A DNA stretch of 35,856 nt from CALBPI01 sp039033695 (GCA_039033695.1 JBCCCC010000017.1:1-35856), one strand, 5' to 3'; positions 22,496 to 31,660 are shown, counted from the stretch's first letter. Notes: generated by a model from the sequence alone, not told the origin. Numbers and translations: made by a program.

Positions 22496-24098
22496 ACATC
22501 TGATCGGCGATGAACGTTTTCAGATCCTGCGGGTGTGGGATGCCGGCCAGTCCATCGGCAAACGCGCGCTCAGCCACTGACTCGGCGATCGCCAGTGATA
22601 TCTCCCGGATTCGCGTCAACGGTGGGTACAACGTGCCATCAGCGAGGTCCTCATCCTTAATAAGGTTGGCTAGCCGCCGTGCTGCTTCCAGGAACATCAC
22701 GTCTGTAACCCGGGAGGCCTGCACCGAGACCGCACCAAGGCCAATGCCAGGGAAGATATATGCGTTGTTCCCTTGCCCTGGCCAATGCGTCTTACCCTTA
22801 TGCTTCACAGGCGAGAACGGGCTGCCGCTGGCAAACAGTGCCTTACCATCACTCCACGTGTAGGCCTCTTCAGCCGTGCACTCGGCACGGGACGTCGGAT
22901 TTGACAGGGCAAAAATCACAGGGCGCTCGTTGAGTGCCGTCATTTGCTCGACAATCTCGCGGGTAAATGTCCCCGGCGAACCCGTCGCGCCAATCAACGC
23001 ATGCGGCTCGAATTCTCTCATGCCCGTCGCGAAATCGACTTCGGGGATGTCTGGCGCAAAACGGTGCGTCGATGCAGTTTTTCGATCCGACGATTGCACG
23101 AGAACGCCTTTGCGACCCACAAATCGAATGCGGCTGCACGCCTCCTCTTCGCTGAGTCCCTCATCCATCATCGATGACACCATCAGATCGGCGATGCCGG
23201 TCGCCGCAGAGCCATGCCCGAGGAACATGGTTCGCATCTCTGACAGCGGGATACCCGTCACACGGGTAGAGGCAATGAGTCCGGCCAGTGCGACAGACGC
23301 GGTGCCCTGAATATCGTCATTGAAGCACAGAGCCTGTTCGCGGTAGCGCTCAAGGAACAACTGCGCGTTTGGCGTCGCAAAATCTTCGAACTGGATTAAC
23401 GCATGCGGATAGCGTGCCTGAACAGCCTTGATGAATTCGTCGACCAGAGCCTCGTAGGGCTCACCACGAACCCTGTGACGCGGGATCCCCAGATAGACGG
23501 GGTCTTCGCGCAACTCATCGGTATCCGTGCCGACATCAAGTACAACCGGCAGTGTCTGCTCAGGCCGAATACCGGCACACGCTGTGTACAGCGCCAGCTT
23601 GCCGATGGATATGCCCATGCCGTTGCTACCCAGGTCGCCGAGACCCAAGACGCGCTCGCCGTCAGTTACCACAATGACCCGCACATCGTCTTCTGGCCAG
23701 TTGCCCAACAGTTTGTCGACATCGCCGGCATCGTCGATCGAGACGTACAAGCCACGCGAGTCGCGGAAGATATTGGCGAATTCCTTACACGCTTCGCCAA
23801 CAGTCGGTGTGTAGATCAGCGGCATGATTTCTTCAATGTGTTCGACGACCAGTTTGAAGAATAGCGGTTCGCTACGCACCTGCAGCGCCCGCAATGCGAT
23901 ATAGCGCTCAATGTCGTATGCCTTGCGTCGGATATTACTCAAGATGCGGTTGAGTTGCTGCTGTTGCGTGTTAACCGTCGGTGGCAACAGGCCGCGCAGG
24001 CCGAGTGCCTCACGTTCTTCCATTGTGAACGCCGTCGACTTGTTGCGAGTCGGATCACGCAGCAAATCGATTCCGCGCGGAGATTTTTTGTCAGCCAT
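22479..24098 (-). CDS. maeA: NAD-dependent malic enzyme
   Basis: A 539-residue cytosolic enzyme that decarboxylates malate to pyruvate. The N-terminal malic domain has IYTPTVGEACKEF (about 94) and GLGDLGSNGMGIS. The catalytic and metal-binding segment is FEDFATPNAQ and CFNDDIQGTASV, with the acidic ligands present. The NAD-binding fold has FLGHGSAATGIADL and ALSNPTSRAECT. Length fits the MaeA (SfcA) type and not the longer MaeB with a phosphotransacetylase tail. Cofactor preference for NAD is inferred from that. The start at 24098 is the first ATG; a TTG two codons upstream is less likely. The acyltransferase gene lies upstream and GIY-YIG downstream on the same strand. Confidence 0.93.
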   Translation of the reverse strand: MADKKSPRGIDLLRDPTRNKSTAFTMEEREALGLRGLLPPTVNTQQQQLNRILSNIRRKAYDIERYIALRALQVRSEPLFFKLVVEHIEEIMPLIYTPTVGEACKEFANIFRDSRGLYVSIDDAGDVDKLLGNWPEDDVRVIVVTDGERVLGLGDLGSNGMGISIGKLALYTACAGIRPEQTLPVVLDVGTDTDELREDPVYLGIPRHRVRGEPYEALVDEFIKAVQARYPHALIQFEDFATPNAQLFLERYREQALCFNDDIQGTASVALAGLIASTRVTGIPLSEMRTMFLGHGSAATGIADLMVSSMMDEGLSEEEACSRIRFVGRKGVLVQSSDRKTASTHRFAPDIPEVDFATGMREFEPHALIGATGSPGTFTREIVEQMTALNERPVIFALSNPTSRAECTAEEAYTWSDGKALFASGSPFSPVKHKGKTHWPGQGNNAYIFPGIGLGAVSVQASRVTDVMFLEAARRLANLIKDEDLADGTLYPPLTRIREISLAIAESVAERAFADGLAGIPHPQDLKTFIADQMYDPTY

Positions 24099-24125
24099 AA
24101 CCAAGATCCATGGTGAGCATATGCA

Positions 24126-25016
24126 TCATGCGGATGGTAACGTATCGAGCTCAGCGAATCTTTTGTCTTTGGCCTCCCAGACATCGGCGAGCCATCGTTG
24201 GAAGCGTTGCCGGAATTCGCGATCGTTCAGATAGTCGCCCTCGCGCATCCACGGCTCCACCGCAATCTCACGGACATCGACGATGACATCCGGCATATTG
24301 CCGGTGCACATGTCCCAGAATGTTCTGGCGCCTCCCGGATACACAATGGTCACATCGAGCATCGAACGAAACTGCTCCCCCATCACTGACAAGGCAAACG
24401 CAATACCACCAGCCTTGGGACCCAGCAAGTGCGTATAAGGTGACGCCTTCGCGGCGTGTTTGGCAGGCGTAAAGCGCGTGCCTTCGACAAAGTTGATGAC
24501 CGATGTAGGTACCTCAGAAAAGCGTTCGCACGACTTGCGTGTAGCCTCAAGGTCCTTGCCCCGATCCTCCGGGTACTTCTTGAGATGGGCGCGCGAGAAC
24601 CGTTTCATGAATGGCATATCCATCGCCCACCAGGCCAGGCCGAGAAATGGCACCCAGATCAACTGTTGCTTGATAAAGAACTTGAGGAACGGAATGCGCC
24701 GGTTAAGCGCACGCTGCAGCACAACGATATCCACCCATGACTGGTGATTAGACAGAATGAGGTACCAGTCACGTCGGCGCAGGTCGTCGACACCCGTGAT
24801 GTGCCAGCGTGTCGGTGCGAGTACATCATGAATAATGCCGTTACCCTGAATCCAGTTTTCCCCACATGCCATCAACACACGCGATGTGAAGCGCCGCACC
24901 GCGGCGAACGGCAGTATCAGGCGGAAAATCGCGAACACCATGATGGGAATAAACCAAAACACGATATTGAGCACGATCAGAACCAGCGCGATGGTGCCGC
25001 GCAATGTTTTTATCAT
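24126..25016 (-). CDS. 1-acyl-sn-glycerol-3-phosphate acyltransferase-like protein (YihG type)
   Basis: A 296-residue inner-membrane enzyme of the LPLAT superfamily. An N-terminal hydrophobic segment (about 8-38) is followed by the catalytic HX4D motif NH91QSWVD96, a basic lipid-binding region (FIKQQLIWVPFLG), FVEGTRF (about 176, substrate-phosphate binding) and a GGIAFALS segment. E. coli YihG acylates lysophosphatidic acid with particular fatty acids in the lysophospholipid pathway. The same reaction is likely here. It is divergent from the small outer-membrane barrel gene across a 150-bp gap and is followed by the malic-enzyme gene (27-bp gap). Confidence 0.9.
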   Translation of the reverse strand: MIKTLRGTIALVLIVLNIVFWFIPIMVFAIFRLILPFAAVRRFTSRVLMACGENWIQGNGIIHDVLAPTRWHITGVDDLRRRDWYLILSNHQSWVDIVVLQRALNRRIPFLKFFIKQQLIWVPFLGLAWWAMDMPFMKRFSRAHLKKYPEDRGKDLEATRKSCERFSEVPTSVINFVEGTRFTPAKHAAKASPYTHLLGPKAGGIAFALSVMGEQFRSMLDVTIVYPGGARTFWDMCTGNMPDVIVDVREIAVEPWMREGDYLNDREFRQRFQRWLADVWEAKDKRFAELDTLPSA

Positions 25017-25084
25017 TCCGGGATATCCAGCTGTAGCGATGCGCCATTATGCCGTAGCGCGGCCATAAACGCCCTGTTGTTAGC

Positions 25085-25101
25085 TTCAGGTTGTGTTCAG
25101 G
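25085..25101. promoter_or_regulatory. Direct repeat TTCAGG with 11-bp period in a divergent promoter region
   Basis: TTCAGG at 25085-25090 recurs at 25096-25101 with a 5-nt spacer, a one-turn tandem arrangement typical of OmpR/PhoB-type response-regulator sites. It lies between the acyltransferase gene and the outer-membrane barrel gene, about 65 bp before the barrel start, so it could act on either. Confidence 0.4.
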
Positions 25102-25166
25102 AAGCCTCATTAGTATCGGCATAACGGTGGCGACATGCCCCTCATTAACGACTATGGAGACAAGAC

Positions 25167-25745
25167 ATGAACAGCAAGCCGATACTGCTGGCGGCGCTTG
25201 GCGCACTGGCAATCAATGCCGCACCGGCACTCGCCGAAGGCCCGGATTATGACTACCTGGAGTTTCGTTATGCCGAAACCGAACTGGATGCCGGGTCCTT
25301 TGACGTGGAAGGCGACGGCTTTGTCGCCAACGGATCGTTCGAGTTTGCCGAGACCGTGCACCTGTTTGTCGGCTATGACACGCTCGAATTTGATGACAAC
25401 GTCGAGTTGGATACACTGATTCTAGGCGCTGGTCTCGCGGTACCGCTGTCGAATCGCACAGATCTTGTGTTCCGTGGTGGCTTTGTTGATGCCAGTTTCG
25501 AGACGCCGTTCTTCGAGGATGACGATGACGGTTACTTCATGTCGGCGGGTGTGCGCTCCATGGTTACACCCGACATCGAGTTGTATGGTGACTGGCGCCG
25601 TATTGATCTGGATAACTCGGGAGATGAAAACGCGACCACCATCGGTGGTGACTTCTTCGTGACCGATACACTGGCCGTCGGCCCGTCAATCACGTGGATC
25701 GACGACACCACGACCTGGACGCTAGGCGCCAAACTCTACTTCTGA
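25167..25745 (+). CDS. Small outer-membrane beta-barrel protein
   Basis: A 192-residue protein with a GGAG Shine-Dalgarno. Its signal peptide spans about 1-23 (APALAEG). The mature part is a run of amphipathic strands with aromatic girdles (YLEFRYAETEL, VHLFVGYDTLEF, DLVFRGGFVDASF, MSAGVRSMV, ELYGDWRRIDL, WTLGAKLYF), acidic loops (FFEDDDDGYFM) and a C-terminal phenylalanine, the usual recognition signal for barrel insertion. It resembles OmpA-like/OmpW-like eight-strand barrels. The exact family and ligand are unknown. Acidic loops might bind cations. It is convergent with the oxidoreductase operon (15-bp gap). Confidence 0.85.
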   Translation: MNSKPILLAALGALAINAAPALAEGPDYDYLEFRYAETELDAGSFDVEGDGFVANGSFEFAETVHLFVGYDTLEFDDNVELDTLILGAGLAVPLSNRTDLVFRGGFVDASFETPFFEDDDDGYFMSAGVRSMVTPDIELYGDWRRIDLDNSGDENATTIGGDFFVTDTLAVGPSITWIDDTTTWTLGAKLYF

Positions 25746-25760
25746 GTCAGCAACTGATGC

Positions 25761-26816
25761 TCAACGCCAGGCCTGCTGAATCCTGGCCAATGCCTCCGCG
25801 CCGGGATTCAGCAAGTCGTAAGGCAAGTCGCGCAACGATGTAGCACTGGTGCCTGACAGCTCATGCATGTCGCCCTTACTCTCATCAATGTAGAGCAGCC
25901 CGGTGACGATCTCGCCCAACGCATTATGGCGCTGCACAAACTCAATCGCTTTGCCGCGATTGGTTGGGTCGTAATTCTGGTCGATCTTCTTCAGCAAAAT
26001 CTGACTGCCGTTGTGCATCTCAACCGGCATCGTCTCGCCCGCTTCATAGTCAGCCGTAATTTGCTCCGCTGGCGCCACATAGTCGGCATGCATCACTTCA
26101 TGGAAATGCTCGCGGCTCCAGGCATAGCTCTTGGTCGACCCTTCGTGATCATTAAACGTCACACAAGGACTGATGATGTCCAGTAGCGCGAAACCATTAT
26201 GGCTGATCGCCGCTTTCAGCAACGGCACGAGTTGCGCCTTGTCACCGGAGAAACTGCGCCCAACAAAGGTCGCCCCTAACGCCATGGCGACAGAGACGGG
26301 GTCAATCGGGGGCTGCATATTGGACGCGCCCTTCTTGGTCTTGCTACCTACATCAGCGGATGCGGAGAACTGGCCCTTGGTGAGGCCATAAACCCCATTG
26401 TTCTCAATCAAATAAGCCATGTTGAGGTTGCGACGAACCGCGTGCGCAAACTGGCCCATGCCAATCGACAACGAGTCGCCATCACCTGAAATGCCGAGAT
26501 AGATCATGTTTCGGTTGGCCGCATTTGCCCCGGTGGTGACCGATGGCATGCGACCGTGCACCGAATTGAAACCATGTGACGCACTCAGGAAGTACGCCGG
26601 CGTCTTCGACGAACAGCCGATCCCGCTCATCTTGGCGAGCCCATGCGGCTCAATCTCGAGCTCGAAGGCGGCTTGCACAATCGCGGCCGTGACCGAGTCG
26701 TGGCCACAGCCGGCGCACAGTGTCGATACGACGCCCTCATAGTCACGATAGGTCAGCCCATGGCGATTGCGTGGCAGATTTGGGTGGGCGACACGTGGCT
26801 TGCTGATATAACTCAT
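25761..26816 (-). CDS. korB: 2-oxoacid:acceptor oxidoreductase, beta subunit (KorB-like)
   Basis: A 351-residue thiamine-diphosphate subunit. Key parts are LCAGCGHDSVTAA (about 33), GIGCSSK (about 66), both with cysteines used for the [4Fe-4S] cluster, and the ThDP/Mg segment GISGDGDSLSIG with the partner IENNGVYGLTKGQ. It oxidises a 2-oxoacid, most likely 2-oxoglutarate, to the acyl-CoA and passes electrons to ferredoxin-type centres. The start is preceded by a good GAGGAA Shine-Dalgarno. It is the last gene of a three-gene operon, 12 bp after the alpha subunit. Substrate is inferred from family resemblance. Confidence 0.9.
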   Translation of the reverse strand: MSYISKPRVAHPNLPRNRHGLTYRDYEGVVSTLCAGCGHDSVTAAIVQAAFELEIEPHGLAKMSGIGCSSKTPAYFLSASHGFNSVHGRMPSVTTGANAANRNMIYLGISGDGDSLSIGMGQFAHAVRRNLNMAYLIENNGVYGLTKGQFSASADVGSKTKKGASNMQPPIDPVSVAMALGATFVGRSFSGDKAQLVPLLKAAISHNGFALLDIISPCVTFNDHEGSTKSYAWSREHFHEVMHADYVAPAEQITADYEAGETMPVEMHNGSQILLKKIDQNYDPTNRGKAIEFVQRHNALGEIVTGLLYIDESKGDMHELSGTSATSLRDLPYDLLNPGAEALARIQQAWR

Positions 26817-26828
26817 CGGTATTCCTCG

Positions 26829-28631
26829 TCAGGCAGCCTGACCTGTAGCCAGTTTCCTGACAATAGGCTCGCGCACATTGGCGGCAGTCAACGGCATGCC
26901 GTCGTAGTGTAATACGGGCTCCAGCTTGGCCGGGTCAAGTTGCAGATCAGTCGTCAGCAGCGTACGAAGCTGTGCATCGCGATTTTGCTCAACCACGAAG
27001 ACCCTGTCGAAGCGCTCAATGAAGTCGCGCACATCGTCATTGAACGGGAATGCCCGGATACGCAGATAGTCGACGGCAACGCCCTTATCGGCCAGCTGCA
27101 GCATCGCCTCGCGAACTGCGCCATCACAGCTGCCCACAGAGATAATGCCAACCTTGGCGAACGGCGTCTCGGTCAGGACGGGGGCTGGTACCTGCATTCG
27201 CGCTTGATCCCATTTGTAGACCAGCCGATCCACAACCTCTTTGTAGTCCGCGGAGTTCTCGGTGTAACCGCCGAACTTGTTATGGCCTGATCCGCGCGTG
27301 AAATACGCCCCTTTGCCGCTGACACCCGGTAACGTCCGGTACGGCACGCCGTCGTTGTCGACATCAAGATAGCGATGAAACTGCTCGACTTCGTCCAGCG
27401 CCTTCGCATCCAACACCTTGCCTCGCTGCGGCTGGTAGTCCTCGTCCCAGGCCAGCTCGGGCACCATCCAATCATTCATGCCGATATCGAGGTCAGAAAG
27501 TACGAGTACCGGCGTTTGCAGCGTCTCAGCGAGATCAAACGCTGTCGCGGCCATCGTGAAACACTCGGCCGGATCGCGAGGGAACAACAACACATGTCGC
27601 GTATCACCGTGCGAAGCATACGCACACGACAGAAGATCGCTTTGTTGGGTACGGGTTGGCATACCTGTCGATGGCCCCGTGCGCTGCACATTGAACAGCA
27701 CAGCGGGTACCTCGGCGTAGTAGGCAAAACCCAGAAACTCGCTCATCAACGACACGCCTGGACCGCTGGTTGGCGTAAATGCGCGCGCGCCCATCCACGA
27801 AGCACCGATCACCATACCGATCGCCGCAAGCTCGTCCTCGGCCTGCACAATGCAATAGTTCTTCTCGCCGGTGTCCGGATCAATACGCAGCCGGTCACAA
27901 AAACTCTGAAACGAATCCATCAACGATGTTGACGGCGTAATCGGATACCAGGCCCCCACGGTCGCGCCCGCATAGACACAGCCAAGGCCGGCCGCGGTAT
28001 TGCCATCAATCAGAATATGCCCCGCCGTCTTGTCCATACTTTCGACACGAACGGGCAACGGACATTCAAAATGAGCGCGCGCGTAGTCAGCCCCCAATTT
28101 GATCGCCTTGAGGTTGGAGTCAATCAACGCCGGTTTGCTGGCAAACGTCTCGCGTAGCAACTGCTCAATAATCTCGATATCCATATCGAGCAATGCTGAC
28201 AGCACACCGACGTAGCAAATGTTCTTCATAAGCACGCGCGCTCGAGCACCGTCAAAGTTCTCGTTGCATAGTTGCGACAGCGGCACGCCAACAATGTTGA
28301 TATCGGCGCGCTGCAAAAGCCGGCTGCGGGGCCAGGTACTGTCATACAACAACCAGCCACCCGGCTCGACAGCGGCCAGATCCTCGGCATAGGTTTGTGC
28401 GTTCATCGCTACCATCACATCGACCCGCCCCGCGGCGGCACGATGATCATCACCTGTCACGCGAATCTCGTACCAGGTAGGTAAACCTTGGATATTGGAG
28501 GGAAAATAATTCTTTCCACAAACCGGGATGCCCATTCGAAACAGCGCTTTCAGCAATAGTCCGTTGGCGCTCGCAGAACCACTGCCATTCACCGTCGCGA
28601 TCTTGATCACGACATCATTGATGCTCTTCAC
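26829..28631 (-). CDS. korA: 2-oxoacid:acceptor oxidoreductase, fused gamma-alpha subunit (KorA-like)
   Basis: A 600-residue fusion. Residues about 5-180 are the gamma domain (KIATVNGSGSASANGLLLKA, later GKNYFPSNIQGLPTWYEIRV). Residues about 205-595 are the alpha part with GNTAAGLGCVYAG, WYPITPSTSLMDSF, GPGVSLMSEF and RTGPSTGMPTRTQQSDLL, all typical of 2-oxoglutarate-type enzymes. The start codon is GTG (28631), 22 bp after the preceding gene, with GGGAG upstream. Together with the beta subunit it forms the ThDP catalytic core. The fused form is common in aerobic bacteria that carry such enzymes. Confidence 0.9.
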   Translation of the reverse strand: MKSINDVVIKIATVNGSGSASANGLLLKALFRMGIPVCGKNYFPSNIQGLPTWYEIRVTGDDHRAAAGRVDVMVAMNAQTYAEDLAAVEPGGWLLYDSTWPRSRLLQRADINIVGVPLSQLCNENFDGARARVLMKNICYVGVLSALLDMDIEIIEQLLRETFASKPALIDSNLKAIKLGADYARAHFECPLPVRVESMDKTAGHILIDGNTAAGLGCVYAGATVGAWYPITPSTSLMDSFQSFCDRLRIDPDTGEKNYCIVQAEDELAAIGMVIGASWMGARAFTPTSGPGVSLMSEFLGFAYYAEVPAVLFNVQRTGPSTGMPTRTQQSDLLSCAYASHGDTRHVLLFPRDPAECFTMAATAFDLAETLQTPVLVLSDLDIGMNDWMVPELAWDEDYQPQRGKVLDAKALDEVEQFHRYLDVDNDGVPYRTLPGVSGKGAYFTRGSGHNKFGGYTENSADYKEVVDRLVYKWDQARMQVPAPVLTETPFAKVGIISVGSCDGAVREAMLQLADKGVAVDYLRIRAFPFNDDVRDFIERFDRVFVVEQNRDAQLRTLLTTDLQLDPAKLEPVLHYDGMPLTAANVREPIVRKLATGQAA

Positions 28632-28653
28632 GCTTGCATGCTCCCGTAATGCA

Positions 28654-30459
28654 TCAACTGGCTTTAGAGACCTTGACCGGCACCGGCACGGTCCCTGCGT
28701 AGGGCAATAGCACTTTAGACTTGAGCATGTCCCAGGCGCCCGTCGGACAGCGCTCCGCGCACAGCCCGCAGTGCACGCAAAGGTCTTCGTCCTTTACCAT
28801 GACGCGTTTGGTATGCGGCAAATCCTGAGAGACATAGAGCGCCTGCTGCGTGTTCTCTGCGGGCGCATTCAAGCGGCTGCGCAAATCTTGCTCGTCGCCA
28901 TCGTGGGTGATGGTCAGACAACTAGTCGGGCAAATATCGATACAGGCATCACATTCGATACAGGCCGGGGCATTGAATACGGTCTGGATATCGCAATTCA
29001 GACAGCGCTCCACTTCGGCCATGGTCTGTTGCTCGTCGAAACCCAGCTCGACCTCGATATCCAGCTTCTTGAAACGCTCCTGCAATCCAACATGCGGCAT
29101 CAGACGGCGCTCAGCGGGATCGTAGTTGTTCGAGTAGCTCCATTCGTGGATACCCATCTTCTGCGCGCTCATGTGCAACTGATCCGCAGGGCGGTCCGTG
29201 AGGTCCATACCTTGGCAATACTGATGCATCGAGATCGCTGCCGCATGGCCGTGGGCAACGCCCCAGATAATATTCTTGGGCCCGAACGCGGCATCGCCGC
29301 CAAAGAAGATGCCATCGCGGCTGCACATCATGGTTTGTTCATCGACAACCGGGCAGTCCCAATCGTTGAACTCGATACCGATGTCGCGCTCGATCCAATC
29401 AAACGCATTTTCCTGACCAATCGCCAGAATCACGTCATCGCATTCAATAAATGTCTCGCCGATCGCGCGACCGCGATCAATGCCGCCGCTGTCGTCAACC
29501 TGGTATTCCATCTCATCGAACAGCATGCCCTTGAGCACGCCCTGCTCAACCACGAACGCCTTGGGTGAGTGATTGACGATGATCTCGACGCTTTCCTCTT
29601 CGGCATCGTCGAGCTCCCACGCAGAGGCTTTGAAGAACTGGCGTGGTTTGCGCGCCATCACTTTGACATCGCTAGCGCCGAGGCGCAGGGCCGATCGGCA
29701 GCAATCCATGGCGGTGTTGCCAACACCAATAATCAGCACGCGCTCACCGATTTTTTTGGTGTGCTCGAACGCCACGGATTCGAGCCACTGGATACCGATA
29801 TGGATACGCGCGCTGTCATGACGACCCGGCAATGACAACTCTTTGCCTTTCGGTGCGCCCGTGCCGACGAACACAGCATCAAAACCCTCGTTCTCGAGTA
29901 GGCCAGCCAGCGAATCAATACGCTGGCCGTAGTGCACCTGCACGCCCATATCAACGATATAGCCGATCTCCTCGTCCAACACTTTGGGCGGCAACCGAAA
30001 CTGCGGGATGTTGGTGCGCATCAGGCCGCCCGGCTTGTCCAGCGCCTCGAAAATATGCACCTCGTAACCGAGTGGCGCCAGATCATTGGCAACGGTCAGC
30101 GACGCACATCCTGCGCCGATCAGTGCGACGCGCTTGCCGTTGCCAACGACGGGCGCCTTGGGTAGGCGCTCGCTGACATCTTCACGATGATCGGCCGCGA
30201 CACGCTTGAGGCGGCAGATCGCAACAGGCTTTTCCTCAACGCGCCCCCGCCGACATGCCGGCTCGCACGGCCGGTCACAGACACGGCCAAGAATGCCTGG
30301 AAAAACGTTCGACTGACGATTCGCCATATAGGCATCAGTGAACCTGCCTTGCGCAATCAATCGGATATATTGCGGCACATCGGTGTGCGCCGGGCAAGCC
30401 CACTGGCAATCGACTACCCGGTGAAAATAATCCGGGTTGGCGGTATCGGTTGGATCCAT
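28654..30459 (-). CDS. GltD-like NAD(P)H flavoprotein with C-terminal 2x[4Fe-4S] ferredoxin domain
   Basis: A 601-residue electron-transfer subunit and first gene of the operon. The N-terminal cysteine-rich domain (C18, C22, and CDRPCEPACRRG at about 61-72) matches the glutamate-synthase small-subunit Fe-S region. FAD site: VALIGAGCASLTVANDL (about 111). NAD(P)H site: VLIIGVGNTAMDCCRSALR. Near the C-terminus two ferredoxin motifs are complete: CIECDACIDICPTSC and CVHCGLCAERCPTGAW. It would link NAD(P)H to low-potential iron-sulphur centres and so let the KorA/KorB core use NADP instead of free ferredoxin. A comparable three-subunit 2-oxoglutarate:NADP+ oxidoreductase was described in Azoarcus evansii (recalled from the literature). 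It is not a true GltD, as no gltB is present. Confidence 0.88.
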   Translation of the reverse strand: MDPTDTANPDYFHRVVDCQWACPAHTDVPQYIRLIAQGRFTDAYMANRQSNVFPGILGRVCDRPCEPACRRGRVEEKPVAICRLKRVAADHREDVSERLPKAPVVGNGKRVALIGAGCASLTVANDLAPLGYEVHIFEALDKPGGLMRTNIPQFRLPPKVLDEEIGYIVDMGVQVHYGQRIDSLAGLLENEGFDAVFVGTGAPKGKELSLPGRHDSARIHIGIQWLESVAFEHTKKIGERVLIIGVGNTAMDCCRSALRLGASDVKVMARKPRQFFKASAWELDDAEEESVEIIVNHSPKAFVVEQGVLKGMLFDEMEYQVDDSGGIDRGRAIGETFIECDDVILAIGQENAFDWIERDIGIEFNDWDCPVVDEQTMMCSRDGIFFGGDAAFGPKNIIWGVAHGHAAAISMHQYCQGMDLTDRPADQLHMSAQKMGIHEWSYSNNYDPAERRLMPHVGLQERFKKLDIEVELGFDEQQTMAEVERCLNCDIQTVFNAPACIECDACIDICPTSCLTITHDGDEQDLRSRLNAPAENTQQALYVSQDLPHTKRVMVKDEDLCVHCGLCAERCPTGAWDMLKSKVLLPYAGTVPVPVKVSKAS

Positions 30460-30652
30460 TCAAATCTACGGTCGCAAGCAGCCGTTCGGCCATCCGGCGA
30501 CCACGTCCCCACGTCGTCTGATAGTCCAGGGCGCAAGCTTACCTGTGCCGTGCCAGTTAGGAAACCTTTAACGTATGTTGCGAAAACCAGCCCGATCCGC
30601 AACCCAACTCCTCAGACGAATGCTGCGATGCAACGAGGGTGCACCGGCCGTC

Positions 30653-31624
30653 CTACAGATGACCCATCGCAAAGTGGTCGGTCGCGTTGATCAACGCACT
30701 GGCGTTGCCAACCTCGAATGCAGAGTGCCCGGCATTCGGCACAACGACCAGATGACTTTCCGGCCAAGCCTCATGTAACTCCCAGGCAGATACCATCGGA
30801 CACACGACGTCATATCGTCCCTGCACGATGACACCCGGGATCTGACGAATCTTGCCGATGTCTTGCAACAGTTGGTTCTCCGCCATAAAGCCGTTGTTCA
30901 TGAAGTAATGGCACTCAATACGGGCCATTGCGAGCGCACGATGCGCCTCGCCGAACTGTTGTGTCGCCTCAGCATTACTGTAGAGGAAGCTGGTCGAGCC
31001 TTCCCAAACCGACCAGGCACGCGCAGCTTCAAGCCGGGTTGCCTCATCATCACTAGTCAGACGCGCATGATAGGCGCGCAGGAAATCTCCGCGCTCTTCG
31101 ACCGGGATTGGCGCTACATAGTGCGCCCAGCGATCTGGGAATATCTCACTGGCACCATGCTGATAGAACCAGTTGATTTCCTTTTCGCGCAGCATGAATA
31201 TGCCACGCAGAACGAGCTCGCTGACACGCTGCGGATGGTGCTCTGCGTAGGCTAATGCGAGCGTACTTCCCCATGAGCCACCGAACACCTGCCAACGGCG
31301 AATCTGCAGCGCCTCGCGCAAGATCTCAATGTCACCCACCAGATCCCATGTTGTATTGTGCTCCAGGCTCGCGTGTGGGGTGCTTCTGCCGGCACCGCGT
31401 TGATCAAACATGATGATCCGGTAGATATCCGGGTTAAAGAAGCGCCGCATTGATGGGCCGCTGCCACCGCCCGGCCCACCGTGCAACACGATGACCGGCT
31501 TACCATTGGGGTTGCCGGACTGCTCGTAATAGACGCGATGGCCGTCGCCAACGTCCATGAAATCGCTCTGATACGGCTCGATCGCCGGGTAAAGTTCGCG
31601 CTCAGTCAAGTTCAGTTTAGTCAT
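30653..31624 (-). CDS. pip: Proline iminopeptidase
   Basis: A 323-residue cytosolic alpha/beta hydrolase (peptidase S33) that removes N-terminal proline from peptides. LHGGPGGGSG (about 47-56) forms the oxyanion region. FDQRGAGRS (73-81) is diagnostic of the family. The nucleophile is S117 in GGSWGS, with Asp in QGRYDVVCP and His in NAGHSAFE. The frame is open upstream to 31789, but the family start (MTKLNLTERELYPAIEPY) matches the ATG at 31624. No Shine-Dalgarno is present. A -10-like element ends 6 nt before the ATG, suggesting a leaderless mRNA. Divergent from the OppA-like gene. Confidence 0.93.
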   Translation of the reverse strand: MTKLNLTERELYPAIEPYQSDFMDVGDGHRVYYEQSGNPNGKPVIVLHGGPGGGSGPSMRRFFNPDIYRIIMFDQRGAGRSTPHASLEHNTTWDLVGDIEILREALQIRRWQVFGGSWGSTLALAYAEHHPQRVSELVLRGIFMLREKEINWFYQHGASEIFPDRWAHYVAPIPVEERGDFLRAYHARLTSDDEATRLEAARAWSVWEGSTSFLYSNAEATQQFGEAHRALAMARIECHYFMNNGFMAENQLLQDIGKIRQIPGVIVQGRYDVVCPMVSAWELHEAWPESHLVVVPNAGHSAFEVGNASALINATDHFAMGHL

Positions 31625-31630
31625 GCGGCG

Positions 31631-31660
31631 ATTATGCGATCTACAACTGTGGTTTGTCAT
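31631..31660 (-). promoter_or_regulatory. Candidate sigma-70 promoter giving a leaderless pip transcript
   Basis: On the minus strand ATGACA (31660-31655, 5/6 of TTGACA) and CATAAT (31636-31631, 5/6 of TATAAT) are 18 nt apart. Six nucleotides separate the -10 from the pip ATG, so the usual start site would be the A of the start codon. Confidence 0.5.

Noticed and set aside
28771..29568. 265-codon plus-strand frame inside the GltD-like gene
   Set aside because: Shadow of a strongly conserved iron-sulphur flavoprotein. The product has no domain pattern.
28654..30459. True glutamate synthase small subunit (gltD)
   Set aside because: No large subunit gene nearby. The C-terminal double ferredoxin domain and the operon with korA/korB point to a different role.
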